A stretch of DNA of 64,000 nt, from the NCBI RefSeq assembly GCF_026278245.1, contig NZ_CP111079.1, forward strand, positions 4,708,501 to 4,772,500, given 5' to 3'. Made by a program: the position numbers and the translations under genes. This document shows, piece after piece, positions 29,074 through 38,447 of this stretch (position 1 is the first letter of the stretch; each line of letters starts with the position of its first letter). The stretch comes from Pontibacter kalidii (GTDB taxonomy: Bacteria; Bacteroidota; Bacteroidia; Cytophagales; Hymenobacteraceae). Under the pieces are notes generated by a model. The model was not told the origin of the DNA, did not search any database, and saw only the letters and a list, made by a program, of their open reading frames with translations.

Positions 29074-29967
29074 CTACCTCCCCACCGAACTAAATCGAAA
29101 GAACGTTCCCAACGGCAGTCTTCTGTCACCACTGTCGTGCAAGTATAACTCGCCCAGTTCTTCATTCTGCACTCGCTCCCCAAATGTATCGCGCATCAGG
29201 TTATCCAGTACCATCGCCGAAAAGCCCATCGAGTAGAGGTTTATCAGCAGGAAATAGTCGGTGCCGTCCAGCATTTCGCGGCAGAGTTTAATCATCTCGT
29301 TCAGCTCGTCTTCCAGCTGCCACTTCTCACCGTTCGGGCCGCGGCCGTAGCTGGGCGGGTCCAGGATGATGCCGTTGTAGGTGTTTCCACGCTTTACTTC
29401 GCGGCGGGCGTACTTCATGGCGTCTTCCACAATCCAACGCACGTTGTCCAGGTTGCTGGCTTCCATGTTGTCGCGGGCCCAGAAGTTCACCTGTTTGATT
29501 GAGTCAAGGTGGGTTACGTCGGCCCCGGCGGCTTTGGCGGCCAGCGTGGCGGCACCGGTGTAGGCAAACATGTTCAGCACCTTCGGCTGCGGCGTTTTCA
29601 GCCTTTTAGTAGTATCATAGATAAACTTCCAGTTGCTGTCTTGCTCCGGAAATAAACCCACGTGCTTAAACGAGGATAGACCTAAGCGGAAACGCAGCTT
29701 CAGGTCGTTATAGGTGTAGTTGATGAACCACTGCTCCGGCATTCCTTTCCTCAGTTTCCACTGGCCTTTCTCCTGGCTGCCTTTGTCGCGGGTGAACACG
29801 GCATTGGCCATGCGCTGCCACTCCTGCTCGGGCAGGTGCTTGTCCCAGATGGCCTGAGGCTCGGGGCGCGCCACATAGTACTGGCCAAATCGCTCCAGTT
29901 TTTCAAAATTCCCGGAATCAACCAACTCATAGTCAGCCCAGTTTTCTGTTGTTAGAAAGGAATACAT
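29074..29967 (-). CDS. Class I SAM-dependent methyltransferase, RlmI/RlmK-type
   Basis: A 297-aa protein of the SAM methyltransferase family that includes 23S rRNA enzymes. It has the SAM-binding stretch LNMFAYTGAATLAAKAAGADVTHLDSI, motif II VRWIVEDAMKYARRE and the catalytic-site motif ILDPPSYGRG. DPPSY is typical of cytosine C5 or guanine N2 RNA methyltransferases of the RlmI/RlmL group. No PUA domain precedes it. It is divergent from dapF. The target base is unknown. Confidence 0.83.
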   Translation of the reverse strand: MYSFLTTENWADYELVDSGNFEKLERFGQYYVARPEPQAIWDKHLPEQEWQRMANAVFTRDKGSQEKGQWKLRKGMPEQWFINYTYNDLKLRFRLGLSSFKHVGLFPEQDSNWKFIYDTTKRLKTPQPKVLNMFAYTGAATLAAKAAGADVTHLDSIKQVNFWARDNMEASNLDNVRWIVEDAMKYARREVKRGNTYNGIILDPPSYGRGPNGEKWQLEDELNEMIKLCREMLDGTDYFLLINLYSMGFSAMVLDNLMRDTFGERVQNEELGELYLHDSGDRRLPLGTFFRFSSVGR

Positions 29968-30073
29968 ATCTTTGTCGTTTATTTCAGGCTCAGCGCCAGT
30001 ATGCGGTAAAATTACGCATTATCCGCTTAACCTTAAAAAGGCACGCAGCCACCGACTTATTTGTTACAGCTAT

Positions 30074-30853
30074 ATGGTAATCACCTTTTATAAATACCAG
30101 GGTACCGGCAACGATTTCGTGATGATCGACAACCGGAAGCTTACTTTTCCTGCACAGGACGAAGCGCTGGTAAAACACCTCTGCGACCGCCGCATGGGTG
30201 TTGGTGCCGACGGGCTTATACTTTTGCAGGACCACCCGGACTACGACTTCGAGATGGTGTACTACAACGCCGATGGCCGCGTGGGCTCCATGTGCGGAAA
30301 CGGCGCGCGCTGCACCGTCCGGTTCGCCAGGCAATTGGGCGTGATAGAAGACGTGGCTTGTTTCCTTGCTGCCGACGGCGAGCACCAGGCCAGCGTGGAG
30401 CGGGACCTCATCCAGCTGAAGATGAACGACGTGAAAGTTGTGGAGAGGATCGGGGAAGATTGCTACCTAAATACCGGATCGCCGCATTACGTGCGATTTG
30501 TAGAGGATGTGGAGAACCTGGATGTGTACGAGGAAGGACGCACCATTCGCTACAACGAGCGCTTCAGGGAAGTGGGCACCAATGCCAACTTCGTACAGCG
30601 CCTGGCCGATGACAAGATCTTTGTGCGCACCTATGAGCGCGGCGTGGAGGACGAGACGCTTTCCTGCGGAACAGGTGTAACAGCTGCAGCGCTGGTGGCA
30701 GGTGGTCTAAAAGACATGCAGAGCCCGGTAAAGGTAAAAGTGCCGGGAGGCGAGTTGCAGGTGGCCTTCGAGAGAAGCGGTGATGGCAGCTTTAAATATA
30801 TCTACCTTATTGGCCCGGCCAAATTAGTCTTTACCGGCAGTATCACTGTCTGA
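30074..30853 (+). CDS. dapF: Diaminopimelate epimerase
   Basis: This enzyme interconverts LL- and meso-diaminopimelate for lysine and peptidoglycan synthesis. The start at ATG 30074 (MVITFYKYQGTGNDFVMIDN) matches the family; a longer frame from 29972 runs into the spacer with non-homologous sequence. The 259-aa protein has the two catalytic cysteines C74 (SMCGNGARC) and C198 (SCGTGVTA), one in each half of the pseudo-symmetric fold. Confidence 0.97.
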   Translation: MVITFYKYQGTGNDFVMIDNRKLTFPAQDEALVKHLCDRRMGVGADGLILLQDHPDYDFEMVYYNADGRVGSMCGNGARCTVRFARQLGVIEDVACFLAADGEHQASVERDLIQLKMNDVKVVERIGEDCYLNTGSPHYVRFVEDVENLDVYEEGRTIRYNERFREVGTNANFVQRLADDKIFVRTYERGVEDETLSCGTGVTAAALVAGGLKDMQSPVKVKVPGGELQVAFERSGDGSFKYIYLIGPAKLVFTGSITV

Positions 30854-30879
30854 GGGAAGTATAAGCCGTTTTAAAGTAT

Positions 30880-30922
30880 AAGACTTTCAGGATGTATAAA
30901 CTGGAAGTCTTTTCTTTTTTTT
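30880..30922 (+). terminator. Rho-independent terminator after dapF
   Basis: An 11-bp stem with one G-U pair (30880-30890 with 30901-30911) is followed by TTCTTTTTTTT. The loop carries a GTATAAA sequence. Confidence 0.75.
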
Positions 30923-30956
30923 GTGTAGCTTGTGTGAAAGTATAAAGTATAAACCC

Positions 30957-31472
30957 GTGTTCCTGAAAGCTGACCAAACCTACCTGCGTGCCCTGGAGCC
31001 CGCCGACCTGGATTTCTTGTACTCACTGGAGAACGACACCTCTGTGTGGCATGTGGGAAACACGCTCACGCCCTACTCTAAATTCGTGCTGGAGGCTTAC
31101 CTCGAAAACGCCGCCCTCGACATCTATACGGTAAAGCAGCTGCGCCTTGTCATCTGCAACAGCAACAACGAAGCCATAGGCGCCATCGACCTATTTGACT
31201 TTGACCCGCTGCACCGCCGCGCCGGCGTAGGCATTGTGGTGATGGCAGAGCACCGGGGCAACGGCCATGCCCGCGAGGCGCTGCAACTGCTGCTGGACTA
31301 CTGCCACAGCAAGCTGCAGCTGCACCAGGTATACTGCTCCGTTACCGCCACCAACCTGCCAAGTATACACCTCTTCACCCAGGCCGGCTTCCAGCAAGTG
31401 GGCGTGCGGAAAGAATGGCTGCGTACCTTAGATGGCTGGGAGGATGTAGTGGAGTTTCAGAAAGTGTTTTAG
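30957..31472 (+). CDS. GNAT family N-acetyltransferase
   Basis: The preferred start is GTG 30957 (MFLKADQTYLRALEPADLDFLY), giving 171 aa. In-frame TTG codons at 30921 and 30930 lie in or next to the dapF terminator T-tract, and no ATG is available. The acetyl-CoA binding region is IVVMAEHRGNGHAREALQLLLDYC (R/Q-x-x-G-x-G/A type). The C-terminal half has the RimJ/RimL-like NLPSIHLFTQAGFQQVGVRKEW. The substrate is unknown. Confidence 0.82.
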   Translation: MFLKADQTYLRALEPADLDFLYSLENDTSVWHVGNTLTPYSKFVLEAYLENAALDIYTVKQLRLVICNSNNEAIGAIDLFDFDPLHRRAGVGIVVMAEHRGNGHAREALQLLLDYCHSKLQLHQVYCSVTATNLPSIHLFTQAGFQQVGVRKEWLRTLDGWEDVVEFQKVF

Positions 31473-31645
31473 GTTGGGAGTTATTTGTTGTTCATAGGGG
31501 CTATAGGCTGCCTCGGCGCCAACTACTTTCACCCCACCCAGCCCTCCCCTAAAAACAGGGGAGGGAGTTCTGGTAACGATTACACCCCTATTGACCTATG
31601 GTCGCAAGTTTCGAACTCTCGTTCTCACTTGTCCTCAAGGGGACA

Positions 31646-31894
31646 GTTGCAGGAGGCAGCGGCTATCGAATATGATCCCAGTCTTTCTGTTGAGCGCCTT
31701 GTGAGATCCGGTGCTCAACTTGTTGAGCAGCCGTAGCGCAGCGGAGGCAGGAGGGAACACAGCGCGATGCGGGAAGACGAGCCCTCTCGGGCTTGAGAGC
31801 AGAATGCATGAGATGAAACGGTAGGTATGTGGGAACTAGAGGATCAGCGGAAGTTAGCAAAGATAGCTTGGCTCAGGTTGCAGGAGGCAGCGGC
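31646..31894 (-). repeat. Dispersed repeat, copy 2 (reverse), with 18-bp terminal direct repeats
   Basis: The copy is bounded by two identical GTTGCAGGAGGCAGCGGC sequences at 31646-31663 and 31877-31894. Read on the minus strand, it shares GGGCTCGTCTTCCCGCATCG (31765-31784) with copy 3 (62802-62821), and the AGGCGCTCAAC/GACTGGGATC/CGATAGCCGC end with copy 1. Confidence 0.75.
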
Positions 31895-31933
31895 CAGGAA
31901 AGTATAAGTCAGCAAGTATGAAATATGGCTTAC

Positions 31934-32136
31934 GCGGACTAGGAAATCCGCAGCAGGCAGAGTTCCGGACAAGGATGTCCGGAACAGCAAGTATATAAGT
32001 ATGGCTCTATGAGCCAGTCGGGTTGGAAACCCAACGAATAAAAAGACACGGGCTGCAAGCCCGCGCCAGCGGAAGTAAGTTATGAAAGTATAAAGTATAG
32101 CCAAAGTATAAAAAGGCACAAGCGGACCCTTGCGCC
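31934..32136. repeat. Array of six mini-hairpins
   Basis: Short palindromes with 3-6 nt loops: 31934-31951 (GCGGA/TCCGC); 31962-31985 (perfect 10-bp arms GTTCCGGACA/TGTCCGGAAC, loop AGGA); 32003-32015 (GGCTC/GAGCC); 32020-32032 (GGGTT/AACCC); 32049-32063 (CGGGCT/AGCCCG); 32115-32136 (8-bp arms, one mismatch). AAGTATA copies lie between them. Confidence 0.75.
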
Positions 32137-32363
32137 AGCAGGAGCTATGAAGTATAAACTGGCAAGTATAAAGTATAACCTCAGCTCCAAAACGAACTTC
32201 TGCCACACTGCCACATGTTACCTATTATGGCATAGCGAATTAGCCCCTGAAGAAGTAAATAGTAAAACCGCTATACCTTATCGGTAAATATGGCAGAAGG
32301 GCAAAGTGCCGTTTGTTCTGGTATTGTTTTAGTACAGAACATTAGAAATATCGGAAAAACAGC

Positions 32364-32371
32364 TATTTTTG
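32364..32371 (+). promoter_or_regulatory. Possible secA -7 box
   Basis: TATTTTTG fits TAnnTTTG, 46 bp before the secA ATG. A TTG at the right distance upstream is not seen. Confidence 0.35.
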
Positions 32372-32416
32372 ACGATATTGCGAACAGAAGAATTCATTTA
32401 AGAACAACATATACAG

Positions 32417-35400
32417 ATGTTTGATTTTTTCGGTAAAACCGTTGCAAAACTATTCGGCACCAAGTCTGACAGAGATATAAAGGAAGTACTACCCTATGTA
32501 TCTAAAGTTAACGAGGAATACGCCAAGCTAACCACACTTACAGACGACGAGCTCCGTCAGAAGACCTTCGAGATAAAGGGCATTATTGATGAGCGCCTGA
32601 AGGCGATCGACGACAAGATCGCGGCGTTGCACAAGCGGGTGGCTGAAGAAACGGAGCTTAATATTGTGCAGAAGGAGAACATCTTTTCGGAAATTGACGA
32701 GCTGGAGAAGCAACGCAACAAAGACCTGGAAGTAGTGCTGATGGAGGTGCTGCCAACAGGTTTTGCCGTTGTAAAAGAAACCGCCCGCCGCTGGAAGGAG
32801 AATGGCCAGCTGGTGGTAACTGCCACCGACCACGACCACATGATCGCGGCCCGCAAGCCAAACGTGCAGATCGAGGGAGACAAAGCCACTTGGGCCAATA
32901 AATGGATGGCTGCCGGCAACGAGATTACCTGGGACATGCTGCACTACGACGTACAGCTGATAGGCGGTATCGTGCTGCACCGTGGCAAGATTGCCGAGAT
33001 GGCCACAGGTGAGGGTAAAACGCTGGTGGCAACGCTGCCTGCCTACCTCAACGCCCTGGCCAAGCGCGGCGTGCATGTGGTAACCGTAAACGACTACCTG
33101 GCCAAACGTGACTCCGAGTGGATGGCGCCCTTGTTTGAGTTCCACGGCCTCACGATCGACTGTATCGACAAGCACCAGCCCAACTCAGAGGCCCGTCGCA
33201 ACGCCTATAAAGCAGACATCACCTACGGCACGAACAACGAGTTCGGCTTCGATTACCTGCGCGACAACATGGCCCGCGAGCCACAGGACCTGGTGCAGCG
33301 CAAGCACCACTACGCCATGGTGGACGAAGTGGACTCCGTGTTGATCGATGATGCCCGTACGCCGCTGATTATTTCCGGCCCTGTGCCGCGAGGCGATGAG
33401 CACGAGTTTTACCAGCTGAAGCCACGCATCTCTATGCTGGTGGAGGCGCAGCGTAAGGTAGTGCAGAACTTCCTGACAGAGGCCAAGCGCCTGATCAAAG
33501 AAGGAAACACGCAGGACGGTGGCCTGGCCCTGTTCCGCGCCTACCGTGGTCTGCCGAAGAGCAAGCCGCTGATCAAGTTCCTGAGCGAGACGGGTAACCG
33601 GGCGATCATGCAGAAAACGGAGAACTTCTATCTGCAGGATAACTCACGCCAAATGCCGGAGGCCGACGAGCCGCTCTACTTTACCATCGATGAGAAGCAT
33701 AACCAGATCGAACTCACCGAGAAAGGCATCGACCTGATCACAGGCCAGGGCGAGGATCCGAACTTCTTCATCATGCCGGACATCGGTACGGAGATCGCCG
33801 AGATTGAGCATAACAACGCGCTTTCGCATGAGGAGCAGCTGCATGCCAAAGAGAAACTGATCGCCGATTTCCAGGAGAAGTCGAAGCGTATCCACACCAT
33901 CAACCAATTGCTGAAGGCTTATACGTTGTTCGAGAAGGATACGGAGTATATCGTAACGCCGGATAACAAGGTGAAGATAGTGGATGAGCAGACTGGCCGT
34001 GTGATGGAAGGCCGCCGCTACTCCGATGGCCTGCACCAAGCCATTGAGGCGAAAGAAAACGTGAAGGTAGAGGACGCCACACAAACCTACGCCACCGTTA
34101 CGCTGCAGAACTACTTCCGCATGTACCACAAGCTAGCCGGTATGACGGGTACTGCCGAGACAGAGGCGGGTGAGTTCTGGGACATCTATAAACTGGACGT
34201 GGTGGTGATCCCAACCAACCGCCCAATATCAAGAAAAGATGAGCACGATAAGGTATATAAAACCGTTCGCGAGAAGTATAACGCTGTTGCCGACGAGATA
34301 GTGCAGCTCACAGAGCAAGGCCGTCCGGTGCTGGTAGGTACTACTTCGGTAGAGATCTCGGAGCTCCTGAGCCGCATGCTGAAGCTGCGCAACATCAAGC
34401 ACCAGGTACTGAATGCTAAGATGCACCAGAAAGAGGCGGAGGTTGTAGCCGAAGCCGGTAAGCCTAGCACGGTAACCATTGCTACGAACATGGCCGGTCG
34501 TGGTACCGACATCAAGCTGACGCCGGAGTCTAAGGCTGCGGGTGGTCTGGCCATTATCGGTACGGAGCGCCACGAGTCCCGCCGCGTAGACCGCCAGTTG
34601 CGTGGCCGTGCCGGCCGCCAGGGAGACCCGGGCTCTTCCCAGTTCTTCGTGTCTCTTGAGGATAACCTAATGCGCCTGTTTGGCTCTGATAGAATTGCCC
34701 GCCTGATGGACCGTATGGGCCTGGAAGAAGGCGAGGTGATCCAGCACTCGATGATCACCAACTCCATTGAGCGTGCCCAGAAGAAAGTGGAGGAAAACAA
34801 CTTTGGCATGCGTAAGCGCCTGCTGGAGTATGACGACGTGATGAACGCCCAGCGCGAAGTGGTGTACAAGCGCCGCAGAAACGCCCTGTACGGCGAGCGT
34901 CTGGAGCTGGACATCTGGAACATGATCTACGACATCAGCGAGGATGTGATCGTGAGCTACAAGAACACCAGCGATTACGAGAATTTCCAGCTGCACGTGC
35001 TGCGCGTGTTCGGCATTGAGTCCGCCATCACCGAAGAAGAGTTCAAGTCTTCACCGGCGAACCAGCTGGCAGAGCGCCTGTACAACGAGGCCCTGAACCA
35101 TTACCTGAACCGCAACAAGCAAATAGGGGAACAGGCTTACCCGATCATCACAGACATCCACCAGAACCGCGGTCCGATGATCGAGAACATAGCCGTGCCG
35201 TTTACAGATGGCAAGCGCCAGCTGGCTGCCGTGGCGAACCTGACCAAGGCCTACGAGACGCATGGCTTGGAGCTGATCCGTTCCATGGAGAAGATCATCA
35301 CGCTGGGCACTATCGACCAGGCCTGGACCGACCACCTGCGTGAGATGGATAACCTGAAGCAGAGTGTGCAGAACGCCGTGTACGAGCAGAAAGACCCACT

Positions 35401-35791
35401 GTTGATTTACAAGTTCGAGTCGTTTGAGTTGTTTAAGCGCATGATCGGAAAAGTGAACGAGCAGACAATTGAATTCCTGTTCCGTGCGTTTATACCTGTG
35501 CAGGCGCCACAGCAGATGCAGCAGCCGATAAAGCCGCCGATGGCTCCTAAGCCGCCGGTACTAAAGGAGCAGAAGCAGGAGGTGCATTCCTCTCTGGAGG
35601 ATGAAGCTGGCCATACTTCGGCGCCAGCAGCCGAGCCGGAGCGCATTATGCCGGCCCACTCCCAGAAGGTAGCCGGGCGTAACGAGCGCGTAAGCGTGCA
35701 GTATACCGATGGCCGTGTGCTGAAGGACGTGAAGTTTAAGAGTGTGGAAGACGATCTGCATAATAACCGCTGCGTACTTATAGAAGATTAA
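32417..35791 (+). CDS. secA: Preprotein translocase ATPase SecA, without the C-terminal zinc motif
   Basis: This motor drives proteins through SecYEG. The 1124-aa protein is longer than the roughly 900-aa E. coli form; the extra length includes inserts in the first nucleotide-binding domain (for example around residues 40-80 and 330-400). It has [20 protein letters not shown] (Walker A, about 195-205), [22 protein letters not shown] (Walker B), [16 protein letters not shown] [12 protein letters not shown] and [14 protein letters not shown]. The C-terminus has a Pro-rich linker and ends NNRCVLIED; the usual CxC-x8-CH zinc site that binds SecB is absent. Confidence 0.97.
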   Translation: MFDFFGKTVAKLFGTKSDRDIKEVLPYVSKVNEEYAKLTTLTDDELRQKTFEIKGIIDERLKAIDDKIAALHKRVAEETELNIVQKENIFSEIDELEKQRNKDLEVVLMEVLPTGFAVVKETARRWKENGQLVVTATDHDHMIAARKPNVQIEGDKATWANKWMAAGNEITWDMLHYDVQLIGGIVLHRGKIAEMATGEGKTLVATLPAYLNALAKRGVHVVTVNDYLAKRDSEWMAPLFEFHGLTIDCIDKHQPNSEARRNAYKADITYGTNNEFGFDYLRDNMAREPQDLVQRKHHYAMVDEVDSVLIDDARTPLIISGPVPRGDEHEFYQLKPRISMLVEAQRKVVQNFLTEAKRLIKEGNTQDGGLALFRAYRGLPKSKPLIKFLSETGNRAIMQKTENFYLQDNSRQMPEADEPLYFTIDEKHNQIELTEKGIDLITGQGEDPNFFIMPDIGTEIAEIEHNNALSHEEQLHAKEKLIADFQEKSKRIHTINQLLKAYTLFEKDTEYIVTPDNKVKIVDEQTGRVMEGRRYSDGLHQAIEAKENVKVEDATQTYATVTLQNYFRMYHKLAGMTGTAETEAGEFWDIYKLDVVVIPTNRPISRKDEHDKVYKTVREKYNAVADEIVQLTEQGRPVLVGTTSVEISELLSRMLKLRNIKHQVLNAKMHQKEAEVVAEAGKPSTVTIATNMAGRGTDIKLTPESKAAGGLAIIGTERHESRRVDRQLRGRAGRQGDPGSSQFFVSLEDNLMRLFGSDRIARLMDRMGLEEGEVIQHSMITNSIERAQKKVEENNFGMRKRLLEYDDVMNAQREVVYKRRRNALYGERLELDIWNMIYDISEDVIVSYKNTSDYENFQLHVLRVFGIESAITEEEFKSSPANQLAERLYNEALNHYLNRNKQIGEQAYPIITDIHQNRGPMIENIAVPFTDGKRQLAAVANLTKAYETHGLELIRSMEKIITLGTIDQAWTDHLREMDNLKQSVQNAVYEQKDPLLIYKFESFELFKRMIGKVNEQTIEFLFRAFIPVQAPQQMQQPIKPPMAPKPPVLKEQKQEVHSSLEDEAGHTSAPAAEPERIMPAHSQKVAGRNERVSVQYTDGRVLKDVKFKSVEDDLHNNRCVLIED

Positions 35792-35800
35792 AAGAATACG

Positions 35801-35828
35801 GCAGCCACTAAGTATACTTAGTGGCTGC
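35801..35828 (+). terminator. Perfect 28-bp palindrome after secA, centred on AAGTATACTT
   Basis: The two 14-nt halves are exact complements, with GCAGCCACT outer arms and AAGTATACTT at the centre. It lies 10 bp after the secA stop. The T-tract behind it is weak (TTCATGTTT), so it may be a terminator or a transcript-stabilising hairpin. Confidence 0.7.
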
Positions 35829-35904
35829 TTCATGTTTGTTCTGGGCAGAGGATGTAGGAGAAAGTTTACTTTCCTCTTATGTCCTTTGTCTTTTATCCAA
35901 CGTT

Positions 35905-36567
35905 ATGGCAGGAGAAGACATCGCTTCTTATATAGACCACACGCTGCTGCGCCCCGAGGCTACCGCAGACCAGGTAATGCAGCTCTGCGACGAGGCTCGC
36001 AGCTATGGCTTCGCGGCCGTTTGCGTACCGCCCTGCTACGTGCAGCAGGCCAAAGAGCGGCTGGGCGTGGGCACGCTGGTTAAGATCGCCACCGTGGTTG
36101 GCTTTCCGCTGGGCTACCAGCACCCCAAGGTGAAGTTCCTGGAAACGCACCAGGCCATAGAGGACGGCGCCAACGAGATAGACGTGGTGATGAACATCTC
36201 CTACTTTAAGTCGGGCAAGTATAAGGAGGTGGAGAACGAGCTGAGTGATTTAGCCAAGTTCTGCCACCTAAAGGAGGCAGAGCTGAAGGTAATCATCGAA
36301 ACCGCCCTACTAACGGAGGAGGAGATCGTGAAAGCCTGCAGCATCTGTACCAGTGCCGGCGTGGACTTCGTGAAAACCTCCACGGGCTTTGCCTCCAAGG
36401 GGGCTACCGTAGAGCACATCAAGCTGATGCGCCGCGTGCTGCCCAGCAAAATGAAGATAAAGGCAGCCGGCGGTGTACGGACAAAAGCAGAAGCAGAAGC
36501 ATTCATAAAGGCTGGCGCCGACAGGTTAGGCTGCTCGGCCAGCATTCAAATAGTTTCCCATGAATAG
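35905..36567 (+). CDS. deoC: Deoxyribose-phosphate aldolase
   Basis: This class I aldolase cleaves 2-deoxyribose 5-phosphate to acetaldehyde and glyceraldehyde 3-phosphate in deoxynucleoside catabolism. The ATG at 35905 (MAGEDIASYIDHTLLRPEAT) gives 220 aa; upstream in-frame codons run into the secA hairpin. The Schiff-base lysine is in DFVKTSTGF, and the proton-relay lysine in KIKAAGGVRT. The stop overlaps the next gene by 8 bp. Confidence 0.96.
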   Translation: MAGEDIASYIDHTLLRPEATADQVMQLCDEARSYGFAAVCVPPCYVQQAKERLGVGTLVKIATVVGFPLGYQHPKVKFLETHQAIEDGANEIDVVMNISYFKSGKYKEVENELSDLAKFCHLKEAELKVIIETALLTEEEIVKACSICTSAGVDFVKTSTGFASKGATVEHIKLMRRVLPSKMKIKAAGGVRTKAEAEAFIKAGADRLGCSASIQIVSHE

Positions 36568-37075
36568 AATTCTTAGTTTTTCGCTCGTTTTGCTCCTTGT
36601 GGCGGGCTCGTCCTGCGCCCCCTCCAAAGGTGGTGGCCGCGTGGGCAGCGAGGCAAAAGTAGGCACAGGTAAGTCAGAGCGAGTGATGGAGGACCTGAGC
36701 CAGTACCGCCCAAGGTATGAGGTGGCAGAGCCGGGGCCGGTGGCCCGCATAGAGCCTACAAAGCATAACAACGACCAGGTAGCGGTGCTGATGGATACTG
36801 TGGCCAGTGTGAACAAGAACATCAAGTATGCGCAGGGCTACCGCATTCTGGCCTACAACGGGTCGCAGCGCCAGACGGTGATGGACCTGCGCAAGGCCAT
36901 TATCTCCAGGGTGCCCGATGTGCAGGATTACCTCACGTACCAGCAACCCAATTTCCGCCTGGTAGTGGGCGATTTCTTTAGCCGGGTGGAGGCGCAGCAG
37001 GTGCTCAACCAAATCTCAGACCTGATCCCGAATGCGCAGATCGTGCCGGATAAGATCAACCTCCGTAAGAACTAG
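36560..37075 (+). CDS. Lipoprotein with SPOR-like domain
   Basis: A 171-aa protein. The N-terminus RILSFSLVLLLVAGSSC is a lipoprotein signal with the lipobox Cys at about residue 19. The C-terminal 75 residues (GYRILAYNGSQRQTVMDLRKAI ... FRLVVGDFFSRVEAQQVLNQI) resemble a SPOR domain, which binds denuded peptidoglycan glycans at division sites. It overlaps deoC by 8 bp, so it is translationally coupled to it, although no functional link is obvious. Confidence 0.78.
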   Translation: MNRILSFSLVLLLVAGSSCAPSKGGGRVGSEAKVGTGKSERVMEDLSQYRPRYEVAEPGPVARIEPTKHNNDQVAVLMDTVASVNKNIKYAQGYRILAYNGSQRQTVMDLRKAIISRVPDVQDYLTYQQPNFRLVVGDFFSRVEAQQVLNQISDLIPNAQIVPDKINLRKN

Positions 37076-37097
37076 GGGGCGTAAGGCAAAAGGCTTT

Positions 37098-37132
37098 AAA
37101 AGCGTTGTGGCGGAAATGCTGCAACGCTTTTT
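37098..37132 (+). terminator. Terminator after the SPOR-like lipoprotein gene
   Basis: A 10-bp stem (AAAAGCGTTG at 37098-37107 with CAACGCTTTT at 37122-37131) has T residues in its right arm. It is followed directly by TATGTTTG (37132-37139), another TAnnTTTG match at the end of a T-tract. Confidence 0.8.
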
Positions 37133-37227
37133 ATGTTTGATGCCATAAAGTATAATTGTTACCTTGTTTTACAGTTATTGTGTGCCAGGCCAATGTATAA
37201 ACAGCCTGCTTTTCAGAAATAAGTACC

Positions 37228-38418
37228 ATGCCGATATCCATAGACAGTATAAAGAAACTTGCCAATGCCTATGCGCCGGAAACGGTGCAGGTGCGCCGCC
37301 ACATCCATGCCAACCCCGAGCTCTCGTTTGAGGAGCACAACACCGCCGCCTATGTAGAGCAGCTGCTGGCGCAGTACGGCATAGAGGCCCAGCGTATGGC
37401 CAACACCGGGGTAGTAGCCCTAATAAAAGGCCGCAACCCCGAAAAGAAAACCGTTGCCCTGCGCGCCGACATGGATGCCCTGCCGATAGTGGAGGCGAAC
37501 GAGGTGGCGTATAAGTCGAAGAACGAAGGCGTGATGCATGCCTGCGGCCACGATGTGCACACGGCCTCGGTGCTGGGCACGGCGCGTATATTGCAGGAGC
37601 TGCGCAGTGAATTTGAGGGGACGGTGAAGCTAATCTTCCAGCCGGGGGAGGAGAAATTTCCGGGAGGCGCTTCCATTCTGATTAAAGAAGGCGTGCTGCA
37701 GAACCCAGCCCCTGAAAGTATCATCGGCCAGCACGTGTTTCCGCTGTTGCCTGCCGGCAAGGTGGGCTTTAAGTCTGGTATGTACATGGCCAGTGCCGAC
37801 GAGATCTACATCACGGTAAAAGGAAAGGGAGGACATGCAGCCTTGCCAGAGATGAACGTTGACCCGGTGCTGATCTCAGCGCACCTGCTAGTGGCGCTGC
37901 AGCAGATCGTGAGCCGCCATGCCAGCCCGAAAGTGCCGACGGTGCTCTCCTTTGGCAAGGTGGAGGCCAAAGGTGCTACCAACGTTATCCCGAACGAGGT
38001 GAAGCTGGAGGGCACTTTCCGGACCATGAACGAGGCGTGGCGCCGGGAGGCACACCAGAAAATAAAGAAGCTGGCCGAGAGCCTCTGCGAAAGTATGGGC
38101 GGTAGCTGCGACATCGACATTAAGTTCGGTTATCCCTTCCTGCAAAACGACCCGGAGGTAACAAGGATAGCCCGTGCAGCCGCAGAGGCATACTTGGGCG
38201 CCGAGAACGTGGTGGATCTGGACCTGTGGATGGGGGCCGAGGATTTTGCCTACTACACCCAGCAGGTACCGGCCTGCTTCTACCGCCTCGGCACCCGCAA
38301 CGAGAAGCGGGGCATTACCTCCGGCGTACACACGCCAACCTTTGATGTGGAGGAGGCAGCCCTGGAAACAGGCATCGGCCTGATGGCATGGGTGGCGCTG
38401 CAGGAGCTGGAGGGATGA
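37228..38418 (+). CDS. M20 family metallopeptidase / N-acyl amino acid amidohydrolase
   Basis: This zinc or manganese hydrolase belongs to the M20D group (hippurate hydrolase, IAA-amino acid hydrolase, AmhX-like), which cleaves N-acyl amino acids. The 396-aa protein has LRADMDALPI, the metal site HACGHDVHTA, FQPGEEKFPGG, the inserted dimerisation domain beginning GKGGHAALPEM, and a C-terminal H in GVHTPTFDV. No signal peptide is present, so it is cytoplasmic. The exact substrate is unknown. Confidence 0.9.
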   Translation: MPISIDSIKKLANAYAPETVQVRRHIHANPELSFEEHNTAAYVEQLLAQYGIEAQRMANTGVVALIKGRNPEKKTVALRADMDALPIVEANEVAYKSKNEGVMHACGHDVHTASVLGTARILQELRSEFEGTVKLIFQPGEEKFPGGASILIKEGVLQNPAPESIIGQHVFPLLPAGKVGFKSGMYMASADEIYITVKGKGGHAALPEMNVDPVLISAHLLVALQQIVSRHASPKVPTVLSFGKVEAKGATNVIPNEVKLEGTFRTMNEAWRREAHQKIKKLAESLCESMGGSCDIDIKFGYPFLQNDPEVTRIARAAAEAYLGAENVVDLDLWMGAEDFAYYTQQVPACFYRLGTRNEKRGITSGVHTPTFDVEEAALETGIGLMAWVALQELEG

Positions 38419-38447
38419 TGCCCTACAAGAGGACTTAATGAACACGT

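Larger units (their letters stand above)
31473..32416. repeat. 944-bp gene-free spacer with repeats and a hairpin array
   Basis: No credible gene is present. It holds a hairpin CCCTCCCC-TAAAAACA-GGGGAGGG around 31541-31564, dispersed repeat copy 2 in reverse orientation (31646-31894), six mini-hairpins (31934-32136) separated by AAGTATA sites (eight AGTATA occurrences between 31900 and 32177), and an AT-rich leader before secA with a TATTTTTG box at 32364-32371. Confidence 0.8.

Noticed and set aside
30921..30956. Upstream TTG starts for the GNAT gene.
   Set aside because: They sit in or next to the T-tract of the dapF terminator; the GTG at 30957 starts at the domain boundary.
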